Source: Arenibacter sp. F20364 (GTDB lineage Bacteria > Bacteroidota > Bacteroidia > Flavobacteriales > Flavobacteriaceae). From it: a stretch of DNA of 64,000 nt. The first letter of the stretch is position 1. Each line of letters opens with the position of its first letter. The translations under genes and the position numbers were made by a program. The stretch lies in the NCBI RefSeq assembly GCF_023015905.1, contig NZ_JALKBD010000009.1, forward strand, positions 1-64,000, written 5' to 3'. Positions 26,999-36,199 of this stretch are shown here, in pieces. A model generated the notes under the pieces. The model was given only the letters and a program-made list of their open reading frames with translations, had not been told where the DNA came from and did no database searches.

Positions 26999-27526
26999 TT
27001 ACTTCTCTAAAATAGATTTTAAGCTTTGCAGCCCTTCTTCAAAATCCTTGCCAACTGCTTTATCCATGTTCATAAATAACATCATGATGGACATTGGAAA
27101 CTTGTTCTCACCCTTAAAACCCCAGGTTACCTTAGTTTTTCCATTACTCAATTCCACTAGATCCAAATAACAATCGGAAGTAGACCTAAAAGGTTTCATG
27201 AAACGAAGTTCACCCTCAACCCTTTTACCTTCAATTATTTTTGTTATTTCCTGTTCACCCTCTCCCACATCCTTGTTGCCGTTCCAATAACTTATGGCTC
27301 CCACTTCGCCATCGACACCAGTGAATTTTTTTTCCATATTGGGGTCTTTCTTGGCCCATGGAGACCACTCCTGCTGCTTCTTTAGATATTTTATGTTTTC
27401 AAAGACTTCAGCCTTTGGTTTGGAAATTTCAGTGGATCGTGAAACATCATAACTCTTGGGAGCTAATAGGGCCAGTACGGCAATCAATATTATAATCCCA
27501 ATAACTATATAAAGTACTATTGTCAT
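26999..27526 (-). CDS. SRPBCC family protein with N-terminal membrane helix
   Basis: A 175-residue protein. One N-terminal transmembrane helix (IGIIILIAVLALLAP) precedes a START/polyketide-cyclase-like hydrophobic-cavity domain: SRSTEISKPKAEVFENIKYLKKQQEWSPWAKKDPN is the typical opening, and the long final helix (GKDFEEGLQSLKSILEK) closes the cavity. It presumably binds a hydrophobic ligand. First gene of a two-gene unit with the VOC protein. Confidence 0.87.
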   Translation of the reverse strand: MTIVLYIVIGIIILIAVLALLAPKSYDVSRSTEISKPKAEVFENIKYLKKQQEWSPWAKKDPNMEKKFTGVDGEVGAISYWNGNKDVGEGEQEITKIIEGKRVEGELRFMKPFRSTSDCYLDLVELSNGKTKVTWGFKGENKFPMSIMMLFMNMDKAVGKDFEEGLQSLKSILEK

Positions 27527-27572
27527 GACTTTTTATTTAGTGGTTAGCAGAGTACTAAATATACTAAAAATA

Positions 27573-28229
27573 TCATTTTGTTCCGTGAAATCTGGCCAAA
27601 ACATCATTCAAACTACGTACGGATTTCTTGGTCCAGTCCAATCTTTTTTCCAGTTTCTCTTCCTCGGTCAACCTCCAATTTATATTCTCTTTTCGCAACC
27701 GACTTGTTAGGGTATGCAAAATTATTGCTGCTGAAACAGAAATGTTCAAACTTTCGGTAAATCCAACCATAGATATTTTCAGAAAAGAATCTGCCTTTTC
27801 CAATACTTCCTTGCTCAACCCGTCCCGCTCTGTTCCAAAAAACAATGCCGTCTTACCATCAAACTCAAAATCATTTAAGGAACTCTTGTTTTCATGTGGA
27901 GTTGTGGCAACAATTTTATACCCTTGTCCCCTTAAGGTGCTTAAACAGTCCGTAGTGCTGTTATATCTTTTTAGATCGACCCATTGCTGCGCGCCCATAG
28001 CAATATCCTTGTCCAATCGCTTACCGAACTTGCTCTCAATGAGATGGGCTTGCTGCACCCCAAATACATCGCAGCTTCTTACCACTGCACTGGTATTATG
28101 CATTTGATAAACATCTTCTATAGCCACGGTGATGTAATTTGTCCGTTCTTCCAAAACATCCAAAAAACGGGCTTTGCGCTCCGGGGTTATAAAACCTTCC
28201 AAATAATGAAGCAACTCGTGATCTACCAT
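27573..28229 (-). CDS. TrmH family RNA 2'-O-methyltransferase
   Basis: A 218-residue SPOUT enzyme using SAM to methylate ribose in tRNA (likely Gm18) or rRNA. Seen: AIEDVYQMHNTSAVVRSCDVFGV (motif 1, with N and R), ALFFGTERDGLS (motif 2) and the knot SLNISVSAAIILHTL (motif 3). The N-terminal ~25 residues and the C-terminal charged tail match TrmH. It is divergent from the sirtuin gene. Confidence 0.93.
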   Translation of the reverse strand: MVDHELLHYLEGFITPERKARFLDVLEERTNYITVAIEDVYQMHNTSAVVRSCDVFGVQQAHLIESKFGKRLDKDIAMGAQQWVDLKRYNSTTDCLSTLRGQGYKIVATTPHENKSSLNDFEFDGKTALFFGTERDGLSKEVLEKADSFLKISMVGFTESLNISVSAAIILHTLTSRLRKENINWRLTEEEKLEKRLDWTKKSVRSLNDVLARFHGTK

Positions 28230-28290
28230 AATCCTAAGGTATTAAAAAAGAAATCGTTTAATTTTACAAATATTACCATATTCTACCACA

Positions 28291-28983
28291 ATGAAAAAAA
28301 TAGTAGTTCTAACAGGTGCAGGCGTAAGTGCGGAAAGTGGAATTAACACTTTTCGGGATGCGGATGGTTTATGGGAAGGTCATGATGTCACGGAAGTTGC
28401 TACTCCTCAAGGTTTTCAGAAGAATCCCAATTTGGTGCTCAATTTTTACAACGAGAGAAGAAGACAATTGTTCAAGGTCTCCCCCAATTTGGCCCATAAA
28501 GCTTTGGTGCGCTTGGAGGACCATTTTGATGTCAGCATAATTACCCAAAATGTGGATGACCTGCACGAACGGGCAGGCAGCTCCCAGGTGATTCATTTGC
28601 ACGGGGAGTTATTAAAGGCTAGGTGCAGTCATAATCCCAACAAAATAATTGACTGGAAAACCGACATTAAAATAGGCGACCTTTCTGAAGATGGAAAACA
28701 ATTGCGCCCCCATATTGTGTGGTTTGGAGAGGAAGTACCCTTATTGGAAAAAGCGGCCAATATTACACAAACAGCCCATATTTTAATTATAATTGGCACC
28801 TCAATGCAAGTTTATCCAGCGGCCAGTCTAATACACTATGTGCCAAGGGATACGCCGATTTATTTTTTAGACCCCAGGCCTAATATAAGTAAAACCGATT
28901 TTAACGGACTCACCATAATACAAGCTAGTGCCGTAAGCGGGGTACCCCAATTGGTTTCGGATTTAATTGGAAGGGAATCTTAA
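28291..28983 (+). CDS. cobB: NAD-dependent protein deacylase (sirtuin, class III)
   Basis: A 230-residue sirtuin that removes acyl groups from lysines using NAD. Motifs: LTGAGVSAESGINTFRDADG (NAD binding), ITQNVDDLHERAG, and catalytic His in HLHGE. The YxxR pair of the SIRT5-like desuccinylase class is present in NFYNERRR. The zinc-ribbon cysteines seen in most sirtuins are missing: the expected region (KARCSHNPNKI) has one Cys only. The short length agrees with loss of the zinc module. Monocistronic, with ~60 bases to the divergent methyltransferase. Confidence 0.93.
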   Translation: MKKIVVLTGAGVSAESGINTFRDADGLWEGHDVTEVATPQGFQKNPNLVLNFYNERRRQLFKVSPNLAHKALVRLEDHFDVSIITQNVDDLHERAGSSQVIHLHGELLKARCSHNPNKIIDWKTDIKIGDLSEDGKQLRPHIVWFGEEVPLLEKAANITQTAHILIIIGTSMQVYPAASLIHYVPRDTPIYFLDPRPNISKTDFNGLTIIQASAVSGVPQLVSDLIGRES

Positions 28984-29137
28984 ATTTGGCCGTCCAGAGG
29001 TATACAAGCCTAAAATACTTTGCCCTATTAGCCGAATGTTTTAAGTTCTTTTTATATTTATTTCATAAAATACCATCAGCTGCATAAAACAATACTAAGA
29101 TTACAATCCGATAAAAAATTAATTTTCAGGTGTATTT

Positions 29138-29698
29138 GTGACCTACCCAGAACTCTATATCGCCCTTAACTACGTTGATCATTCCAGGACCAAAAGAAGG
29201 GAAATGTCCAACCTTATCTTAAACGCTCCTTCCCATATTATACCCCTAATGGAAATTGCTTTTCAAGTAGATGACCCCGTTTCCTGCAAAGCATGTTGGG
29301 TTTTGGAATTTACTGCCAAAGAAAATCTGGGCTACCTGTTTCCGAATATTGACAATTTTGTCCGTAATATTGGTTCGGTGCATTTGGATCCTGCGGTAAG
29401 ACCTATTGCTAAAATATGTGAGATCTTAATGAAGTCCTACTTCCAATTGAAAGACCAGGAAACCCTTGACGCACTGAATGATGAACACTTGGAAAGTATA
29501 ACCTCTGCTTGTTTCGATTGGCTAATAGGTAACCATAAAGTGGCGGCCCAGGCATATTCTATGACCAGCCTACTCTTATTGGGCAGGAAGTTCGACTGGA
29601 TTCATCCGGAATTGCGAATGATATTGGAACAGAACTATCAAAATGGTAGTGCGGCTTATAAGGCCAGGGCGCGAATGACCTTGGCCAAATTAAAGTAA
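29138..29698 (+). CDS. Alpha-helical (HEAT-like) protein upstream of purB
   Basis: A 186-residue all-helical cytosolic protein. Internal pairs of helices (IIPLMEIAFQVDDPVSCKACWVLEF; CFDWLIGNHKVAAQAYSMTSL) look like HEAT repeats. It starts at GTG; an in-frame stop lies 18 bases upstream and no ATG is available before the conserved part. It lies just before purB in the same direction but has no lyase motif. In databases such proteins are, as I recall, sometimes labelled adenylosuccinate lyase purely by position; the function is unknown. Confidence 0.75.
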   Translation: MTYPELYIALNYVDHSRTKRREMSNLILNAPSHIIPLMEIAFQVDDPVSCKACWVLEFTAKENLGYLFPNIDNFVRNIGSVHLDPAVRPIAKICEILMKSYFQLKDQETLDALNDEHLESITSACFDWLIGNHKVAAQAYSMTSLLLLGRKFDWIHPELRMILEQNYQNGSAAYKARARMTLAKLK

Positions 29699-29764
29699 TC
29701 TACGGCCTATGCATAAATAATAGAACATTCTTCCGCTTAACTTTTAAACTCTTTAACTTATAGC

Positions 29765-29772
29765 TATCTTTG
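29765..29772 (+). promoter_or_regulatory. Predicted -7 promoter element of purB
   Basis: TATCTTTG, perfect TAnnTTTG, 31 bases before the purB ATG. The -33 box is weak. It shows purB can be transcribed independently of the gene before it. Confidence 0.65.
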
Positions 29773-29803
29773 CGCTTTTCCAAAAACAATCAAACAGCAC
29801 AGG

Positions 29804-31147
29804 ATGTCATTAAACAAATTAAACGCCATATCCCCAATAGATGGTAGATACAGAAATAAAGTAGATTCCCTTGCTTCCTATTTCTCAGAAGAGGCGCTTA
29901 TAAAATATAGGGTGCGCGTAGAAATTGAATATTTTATAGCACTTTGCGAAATTCCATTACCTCAGCTTTCAAATTTTGACACTTCAAAATTCAATGATTT
30001 GAGGAAAGTTTATCTTGACTTTGACTCGGAGGACGCTTTGGCTATTAAGGAAATTGAAAAGGTAACGAACCATGATGTCAAGGCTGTTGAATATTTTATA
30101 AAAAAGGAATTCGACAAATTAGGTTTGGAGGCCCATAAGGAATTTATCCATTTTGGACTTACCTCTCAAGACATAAACAACACCGCCATTCCCCTTTCCA
30201 TAAAAGATGCCATGAACGAGGTTTACGTACCCCAGTATTTGGAGGTATTGAACAGGCTAACCACTTTGGTAAAGGAATGGGAAGCTGTGCCTATGTTGGC
30301 AAGAACACACGGCCAACCCGCATCTCCAACCCGTTTAGGAAAAGAGATAGAGGTATTTACCGTACGTTTGGAAGAGCAGTTCAATTTGCTTAACGACATT
30401 CCAAGTGCAGCCAAATTTGGTGGAGCAACAGGGAACTATAATGCCCACAAGGTGGCCTACCCTCAAATTGATTGGAGGGAATTTGGCCAAAAATTTGTTC
30501 AGGAGAAGCTTGGGCTTCACCATTCCTTCCCTACCACGCAGATAGAGCATTACGACCATATGGCCGCATTGTTCGATTGCTTAAAAAGGATCAATACTAT
30601 TATTATAGATTTGGATAGGGATTTTTGGACCTATGTTTCCATGGACTATTTTAAGCAAAAAATAAAAGCTGGGGAAGTGGGGTCTTCTGCCATGCCCCAT
30701 AAGGTAAACCCAATCGATTTTGAAAATTCTGAAGGGAATTTGGGGATAGCCAATGCTATTTTCGAACACTTGTCCGCCAAACTACCTATTTCTAGGTTAC
30801 AAAGGGATTTAACAGATAGCACTGTACTCAGAAACGTTGGCGTGCCTTTTGGCCATACACTTATTGCCTTTCAATCCACTTTAAAAGGATTAAATAAACT
30901 ACTCTTGAACAGGGAGAAATTTGATCAAGACCTGGAAAATAATTGGGCTGTAGTGGCTGAAGCCATCCAAACCATTTTAAGGCGCGAGGCCTATCCCAAT
31001 CCGTATGAAGCACTGAAGGGATTAACACGGACCAATGAGAAGATTACACAACAGTCTATTTCCAGTTTTATCGATACCTTGGAAACAACTGAAGAAATAA
31101 AATCCGAATTGAAACAAATTACCCCAAGTAATTACACAGGAATTTAA
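29804..31147 (+). CDS. purB: Adenylosuccinate lyase
   Basis: A 447-residue homotetrameric enzyme that acts twice in purine synthesis, releasing fumarate from SAICAR and from adenylosuccinate. It opens LNAISPIDGRYRNKV, has the catalytic region ARTHGQPASPTRLGKE (His near 170) and the fumarase-superfamily signature GSSAMPHKVNPIDFEN around residue 290. The GRY and E. coli-type layout fits the PurB subgroup. A strong hairpin terminator follows. Confidence 0.97.
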   Translation: MSLNKLNAISPIDGRYRNKVDSLASYFSEEALIKYRVRVEIEYFIALCEIPLPQLSNFDTSKFNDLRKVYLDFDSEDALAIKEIEKVTNHDVKAVEYFIKKEFDKLGLEAHKEFIHFGLTSQDINNTAIPLSIKDAMNEVYVPQYLEVLNRLTTLVKEWEAVPMLARTHGQPASPTRLGKEIEVFTVRLEEQFNLLNDIPSAAKFGGATGNYNAHKVAYPQIDWREFGQKFVQEKLGLHHSFPTTQIEHYDHMAALFDCLKRINTIIIDLDRDFWTYVSMDYFKQKIKAGEVGSSAMPHKVNPIDFENSEGNLGIANAIFEHLSAKLPISRLQRDLTDSTVLRNVGVPFGHTLIAFQSTLKGLNKLLLNREKFDQDLENNWAVVAEAIQTILRREAYPNPYEALKGLTRTNEKITQQSISSFIDTLETTEEIKSELKQITPSNYTGI

Positions 31148-31191
31148 ATAAGCTGTTTAAGAAGTTAAAACCTAAACATTTTATGCTTCAC

Positions 31192-31233
31192 AAGCAATCT
31201 AGAGTCCGATAATCATACTCTAGATTGCTTTTT
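31192..31233 (+). terminator. Terminator of purB
   Basis: AAGCAATCTAGAGT and ACTCTAGATTGCTT form a 14-bp perfect stem with an 11-base loop, then TTT. The convergent MscS gene ends 22 bases beyond, so it probably serves both. Confidence 0.9.
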
Positions 31234-31254
31234 CATTGATATTAACTTTAAGGG

Positions 31255-32070
31255 TTATCCTTTCTTTTGAATTTCTACCTGATGTGGATATGGTATCTCG
31301 ATTCCTGCCTTATCCAGTGCCAGTTTGCAATTTTCCAATGTCTCAAAATATACGGACCAATAATCTTCCGGTAAACAATACGGACGTACTGCAAAATTTA
31401 CCGAGCTATCCGCCAACTCCGATACATTAACCGATGGTGCAGGATCCTTTAATACCTTTGGGTTAGTTTCCAAGACAGCTAAAAGCACTTCCTTGGCTTT
31501 CTTAATATCCTCCCCATAGCCTATACCAATAGTGGTATCCACCCTCATTCTGCCCTCAGCGGTATAATTAATAATATTGCCATTGGCCATAGCTCCATTG
31601 GGTACAATGGCCAGCTTATTTTGAGGTGTAATAAGTTTCGTAGTGAAAATTTCAATTTCCTTTACCGCTCCCAACACCCCCTGTGCCTCTATTAAATCCC
31701 CAATTTTGTAAGGCTTAAAAATCATAATCAAAACCCCGCCTGCGAAGTTGGACAATGAGCCCTGAAGTGCTAGGCCAACTGCCAAACCAGCGGCTGCGAT
31801 AACAGCGGCAAAGGTGGTTATATTTATCCCTAGCTGCCCAATGACCACCAGGATCAAAAATATTTTTAAGATCCATGATACCATACTGAGTAAAAAACGC
31901 TGAAGAGATTCATCGTATTTACTGTTGGACATCACCTTTCTTGCACCTCCTATGATCCTTTTTATAACCCATAACCCAATAAAAAAAATGAGTAATGCCG
32001 TTAGCACCTTTGGACCAAATTCCATTGCCAATCCTATTCCGTAATTAATCCATTCTTCTGCTTTTTCCAT
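31255..32070 (-). CDS. MscS-family mechanosensitive ion channel
   Basis: A 271-residue small-conductance mechanosensitive channel that opens on hypo-osmotic shock. Three membrane helices are visible: residues ~15-45, 60-85 and the glycine/alanine-rich pore helix AAAGLAVGLALQGSLSNFAGGVL. The beta domain follows (YKIGDLIEAQGVLGAVKEIEIF, then IVPNGAMANGNIINYT) and the C-terminal alpha/beta domain. Size equals the E. coli MscS core. Monocistronic. Confidence 0.95.
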   Translation of the reverse strand: MEKAEEWINYGIGLAMEFGPKVLTALLIFFIGLWVIKRIIGGARKVMSNSKYDESLQRFLLSMVSWILKIFLILVVIGQLGINITTFAAVIAAAGLAVGLALQGSLSNFAGGVLIMIFKPYKIGDLIEAQGVLGAVKEIEIFTTKLITPQNKLAIVPNGAMANGNIINYTAEGRMRVDTTIGIGYGEDIKKAKEVLLAVLETNPKVLKDPAPSVNVSELADSSVNFAVRPYCLPEDYWSVYFETLENCKLALDKAGIEIPYPHQVEIQKKG

Positions 32071-32286
32071 GATGTAATATAGTTAGTGTTTTTGGAAGTA
32101 CTAATATAGAAATTGAATCCGTAATAGCCTGATAATCTTAGTGATAAATATTTACGAAATGCCATTAACCCTATTTTAAGGTTGCCCACCCAAATATAAC
32201 AGCCCACAAAAAAAGCCCTGAATTGCCGGTTGACAAAACAGAGCTTATTAACTTTATTCTCATTCTGTTATTACATCGTCTTTTAT

Positions 32287-32838
32287 TTACCCCTTCAAAA
32301 AATTACCGATTTCACCTAAGCCTTCTCCCTTATAATCGGATTTTTCAACCGCCTTCATAAACTGGACCAATTTGGCAGGGCTCATATTTTTGCCCAAAAC
32401 TCGGACCAGCATAAAACCCTTATCATCACTATCACCATAAATGACTACTTCATCAATGGCTTCATCATCCCCCAAATATCGCACAGAAGCTTTGCCGAAA
32501 CTGGTGTTCATTTTCATCAGTTCTGTGAATTTACCATTTTTAAGAATGGAATTTATGAGCGCCTTTTCTTTTTGAAACTCGGATAAATTATCCTTAGTTA
32601 TTTTAAAGGCCAGTATATTCAGCTTTTTTAAAGACCCAAGCGCTTCCCTTTGGTCTTCTGTTAAATCGGCCTTCTCCATATTCAACAAGCTTACAGGGAG
32701 ATCAACCGATAAAAAATTAGGGTTATTGGCATTGTCCACATAATATTCCTGTAGACTTTGTGTTGATGAACATGCAGACGTTGCAATGATCAACAACAAT
32801 GCACAGACCAATTTTTCAACTCTCGTTTTCATTTCCAT
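32287..32838 (-). CDS. DUF4252 lipoprotein
   Basis: A 183-residue predicted lipoprotein (LLIIATSACSS) with a DUF4252 domain: SVDLPVSLLNMEKADL near 50, KLNILAF, and EVVIYGDSDDKGFMLVRVLGK. Function is unknown. It is the last gene of sigma factor - membrane protein - DUF4252 - DUF4252. The start could also be the second Met two codons later. The domain resembles that of its neighbour, so the pair arose by duplication. Confidence 0.85.
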   Translation of the reverse strand: MEMKTRVEKLVCALLLIIATSACSSTQSLQEYYVDNANNPNFLSVDLPVSLLNMEKADLTEDQREALGSLKKLNILAFKITKDNLSEFQKEKALINSILKNGKFTELMKMNTSFGKASVRYLGDDEAIDEVVIYGDSDDKGFMLVRVLGKNMSPAKLVQFMKAVEKSDYKGEGLGEIGNFLKG

Positions 32839-32902
32839 TGTTATTAAGTTTGGAACAACTTGGGTAATGGTACTTGTATTGTGCCACTACCCAAGTCTAC
32901 TA

Positions 32903-33448
32903 TTACTTGTTCTTACCCGCCTTATTTAACTCGGATGGCAGATTCATCTTTTGGGTAAGAGATCCAATCTTATTTAGATCAATATCTCCGGTCAGCGATA
33001 GCAATACCGTTTCAAATTTCCTATCATTGATTTCCACGTTCCCATTTTTAATACCAGTAACAAACATGAGCAATTCGCTTACATGGTCTTCGTCCTTCCC
33101 GCTCTTGATGTAGAACTTTACGTTGGCATCCTTATCCTTGACCCGCATAAGTTCCTGTAATGATGAAGATTTCAAATACTTCTCCATGGTAATCTGCATG
33201 TCCGCGGAAATCTTTTTATCCTCGGTAATAAAAACCTTTAAATTTTTCAGGTTTTGGGCGATATCCATAAAATCCTGCGCCTCTTGGTCATCGACCTCAA
33301 CATTTATCTTGCTCAATAATTTAAACATGCTTTCGTTGACCACTACGGCACTTACATTGTCCAAATCTTCAAATTTATCGAACATAGATTGTGAAAATCC
33401 CATTAAAGGCAACACGGCTACTAATACTATTATGATATTCTTCTTCAT
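32903..33448 (-). CDS. DUF4252 secreted protein
   Basis: A 181-residue exported protein with signal peptide (IIIVLVAVLPLMGFSQS) and a DUF4252 domain: FEDLDNVSAVVVNESMFKLL, then NLKNLKVFITEDKK, LMRVKDKDANVKFYIKSGK and a C-terminal LSLTGDIDLNKIGSL. The start selected is the ATG before the signal peptide; an upstream in-frame ATG 16 codons earlier adds a lysine-rich segment and overlaps the preceding gene. It is not lipidated, unlike its paralogue next door. Confidence 0.85.
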   Translation of the reverse strand: MKKNIIIVLVAVLPLMGFSQSMFDKFEDLDNVSAVVVNESMFKLLSKINVEVDDQEAQDFMDIAQNLKNLKVFITEDKKISADMQITMEKYLKSSSLQELMRVKDKDANVKFYIKSGKDEDHVSELLMFVTGIKNGNVEINDRKFETVLLSLTGDIDLNKIGSLTQKMNLPSELNKAGKNK

Positions 33449-33458
33449 CCTATTTGAT

Positions 33459-33881
33459 TTAATTTCTGTTGTAAATTTTTTGTTTTGTTTCTTCAAATTC
33501 TTTTAAATAAGCTACTTTCTCGGTTCCCTTACCAAGATTGGTCGCCAGTAGACTTAATGCCTTTTTGGTTTCCTGATAGGCGTATTCCGCTTCTTTTTGT
33601 TCTTGATAGCTTCTTCCAAAATATATACCAAATACCAAAATGCTTACTGCTGCAACGGAAATCCACTTTACATAACTTCTTTTTCTAGGTTTTAGTGGAA
33701 CCTGTCTGGTAAACCTTTCTTCTTTGGCTACGGAAAAATACTGAAACATTGGGGCATATCCTTTTAAGTGTAAAGGAACATCTTCCTTTGTAAAATATTC
33801 CCTCAACATTTCTTCTTCGGCAACTGTAGCAGTTGCTTCAAAATACCTTTCCAATAATTTTTCTATATTACTTAATTCCAT
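33459..33881 (-). CDS. Small single-pass membrane protein, probable anti-sigma factor
   Basis: A 140-residue protein. The first ~65 residues are cytosolic and acidic (LLERYFEATATVAEEEMLREYF), followed by a basic stretch, one transmembrane helix (ISVAAVSILVFGIYFG), and a ~50-residue helical periplasmic tail. The N-terminal ERYFEGxTTxxEE-like pattern is typical of Bacteroidota proteins encoded right after ECF sigma factors. Its start overlaps the sigma gene by 14 bases. Anti-sigma function is inferred from position and layout only. Confidence 0.75.
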   Translation of the reverse strand: MELSNIEKLLERYFEATATVAEEEMLREYFTKEDVPLHLKGYAPMFQYFSVAKEERFTRQVPLKPRKRSYVKWISVAAVSILVFGIYFGRSYQEQKEAEYAYQETKKALSLLATNLGKGTEKVAYLKEFEETKQKIYNRN

Positions 33882-34377
33882 AATTGTGCTTTTGAACTAA
33901 TTTTTCCCTCACTGTTTTTCTTGCTCTGGATAAAGCTACCCTAACCGCTGTAGCACTCATATCCAATAGTTCTGCTATTTCTTCAAATTCATATTGTTCC
34001 ACATCCCTTAATTGTAAGACCATTTTTTGCTGTTCAGGTAATTCCTCCATGATTCTTTCTATCCAACTTAGACTGTCTTTAACCTCTAGCTGATTCTGTA
34101 AGGAAACATTTTCATCCTTATAATTGCTATGAACCAATTTCAGGTTTCCAGCTTGTTTGGACTTAAGTCGGTCCAAGCAAAAATTCTTAGTCATCATCAT
34201 GGCATAAGCCTCTACATTATTATACCCATCCATCATTTTATTCTTGGACCATAGCTTCATCAAGATTTCTTGTGTGGCATCTTCAGCTTCTTCTTTAGAG
34301 ACCAATAAACGTTTTGCCAGTCTGTAAAGTTTATCCTTAAACGGTAAAACCACATTTAAAAACTCAGTTTGTTGCAT
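33868..34377 (-). CDS. ECF-type RNA polymerase sigma factor
   Basis: A 169-residue sigma-70 family factor. Region 2 is at about 10-75 (DATQEILMKLW, NVEAYAMMMTKNFCLDRL), and region 4 at about 110-160 (LPEQQKMVLQLRDVEQYEFEEIAELLDMSATAVRVALSRARK). It is the first gene of a four-gene unit with a predicted anti-sigma factor and two DUF4252 proteins, so it probably controls its own operon and an envelope response. Confidence 0.94.
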   Translation of the reverse strand: MQQTEFLNVVLPFKDKLYRLAKRLLVSKEEAEDATQEILMKLWSKNKMMDGYNNVEAYAMMMTKNFCLDRLKSKQAGNLKLVHSNYKDENVSLQNQLEVKDSLSWIERIMEELPEQQKMVLQLRDVEQYEFEEIAELLDMSATAVRVALSRARKTVREKLVQKHNYGIK

Positions 34378-34618
34378 TTTGGTTTAGTTGTTTTATAATC
34401 CGCAATAATGGGCTTACAATGGGAAGACGACATACATCGAATTTTGTTACAATTAGTTTCCAATTCTTTACAATGTAAGTAAATTAGCCCAACGGAAACC
34501 AAATAGACCATATTACCGTATATAAATAAAGTCGTTCCCCAAAACTGATTCATATTTTTTATTGGAATGATATTTGTACGCCACTACTGCTTATGTTTTG
34601 GCAATTATTATAGAAATT

Positions 34619-36106
34619 ATGAAGAAGTATTTATTAGTTTTTTTAGGATTGAGTTTGTTTCTTTCCAATTGTAGCAAGAATGATGACACCCCTGTAACAG
34701 AGGCACTGGAAGAAGTAATACCTGAACCTGAAATAGATGTAACGGTGCAGAATTTTATGTGGCAGACCATGAATACCTATTATTTTTGGCAAACTGATGT
34801 TACAGATCTTGGAGATTCCCGCTTTGCGTCTGAAGAAGAATATATTTCCTTTTTGGAATCCGAGCAGGATCCAGGAAAATTTTTTGATGACAAATTGCTT
34901 TATTCTGAAGATCGGTTCAGTTTCTATTCGGATGACTATAAGGAGCTTACACAATCTTTTGCAGGAATTTCAAAGAGCAATGGTCTTGAATTTGGCCTGA
35001 GTCTATTTGCCGACAGTGATGATGTCTATGGATACGTGCGTTATGTAATCCCAAATTCCAATGCCTCTACAAAGGAGATTCAAAGAGGGGATATTTTTAC
35101 CGGTGTTAACGGCACTACCCTTAATTTGAATAATTACATAGACCTGTTATTTGGCGAAAGCGATACCTACACCTTGAATATGGCGGAAATCTCCATTAAC
35201 ACCATAACTAACACAGACCGTGAAGTTACTTTGACAAAAGAAGCCAACTTAACGGAGAACCCTATATTTATTAGCGATGTACTGGAAACGGGCGGAAAAA
35301 AGATAGGTTATTTAATGTACAATGGCTTTACCAATGAATTTGACGAACAGTTGAACGATGCATTCGGCGAATTCAAGTCGGCCGGCGTTACAGATCTGGT
35401 ACTGGATCTAAGGTACAATCCGGGTGGATCGGTTAATTCGGCCCGATTATTATCGAGTATGGTTTATGGTACTTTTACCAATAGCGTCTTTCTAAAAGCA
35501 CGGTATAACCAAAAGCTACAAACGGAATTTAAGGACGGTGACCTTATTGAGTATTTTGCCGATACAACAGACAACAATACACCTATAAATACGTTAGGCC
35601 TAAGCAAGGTTTATATCATAGCTACAAGGAGTAGTGCGTCAGCAAGCGAATTAGTTATGAATGGCCTGGAACCTTACATAGAAGTAATCCATATCGGGAC
35701 AACAACGACCGGAAAGAACGAATTTTCGGTTACCTTTGTAGACGATTTTGAAAATGGAAATGTCTACTATCCTGAAAGGGAAGACAAAATTAATCCGGAT
35801 AATCAATGGGCCATACAACCCTTGATAGGGAGAAATGAAAATGCCAATGGCTTTTCCGATTATACGGATGGATTGACACCCGACATTCCTTTGGCGGAGG
35901 ATATTTCCAATTTAGGGATCCTTGGCAACATGAACGAACCCCTGCTGGCCAAGGCCATTGCAGAAATTACAGGGACTACTGCAAAAATGGATTTTACAGT
36001 GGATATACCAGTTAATTTGGTAAGTAGTTCCAAAATGTTCACGAAGATTAGGGATAATATGTTTATGGATATTAGAAAACCCCTAACATTGAAAAAAGAA
36101 CAATAG
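34619..36106 (+). CDS. S41 family peptidase lipoprotein, first of a tandem pair
   Basis: A 495-residue exported serine protease of the C-terminal processing peptidase family. The lipobox is LSLFLSNC. An N-terminal helical domain begins around QNFMWQTMNTYYFWQ, then a PDZ-like domain with GYVRYVIPNSNA, IQRGDIFTGVNG, then the S41 core: LVLDLRYNPGGSVNSARLL, catalytic Ser in SSASASELVMNGL and the Lys of GKNEF, giving a Ser/Lys dyad. The start is the ATG before the signal peptide; the frame opens 15 codons earlier. It is followed by a paralogue, 93 bases apart. Confidence 0.93.
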   Translation: MKKYLLVFLGLSLFLSNCSKNDDTPVTEALEEVIPEPEIDVTVQNFMWQTMNTYYFWQTDVTDLGDSRFASEEEYISFLESEQDPGKFFDDKLLYSEDRFSFYSDDYKELTQSFAGISKSNGLEFGLSLFADSDDVYGYVRYVIPNSNASTKEIQRGDIFTGVNGTTLNLNNYIDLLFGESDTYTLNMAEISINTITNTDREVTLTKEANLTENPIFISDVLETGGKKIGYLMYNGFTNEFDEQLNDAFGEFKSAGVTDLVLDLRYNPGGSVNSARLLSSMVYGTFTNSVFLKARYNQKLQTEFKDGDLIEYFADTTDNNTPINTLGLSKVYIIATRSSASASELVMNGLEPYIEVIHIGTTTTGKNEFSVTFVDDFENGNVYYPEREDKINPDNQWAIQPLIGRNENANGFSDYTDGLTPDIPLAEDISNLGILGNMNEPLLAKAIAEITGTTAKMDFTVDIPVNLVSSSKMFTKIRDNMFMDIRKPLTLKKEQ

Positions 36107-36199
36107 CCGTTCCTTTCAATAAAAGGTGTCGGCAAAGCCTAAAATTTATATTGGGCTAATCAAAATAATGTACGACGCTTAAAAAATTGAGATAAAATC

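Noticed and set aside
32200-32245. Possible terminator AAGCCCTG...CAGAGCTT near the DUF4252 lipoprotein
   Set aside because: The stem has a mismatch and a long loop; too weak to call.
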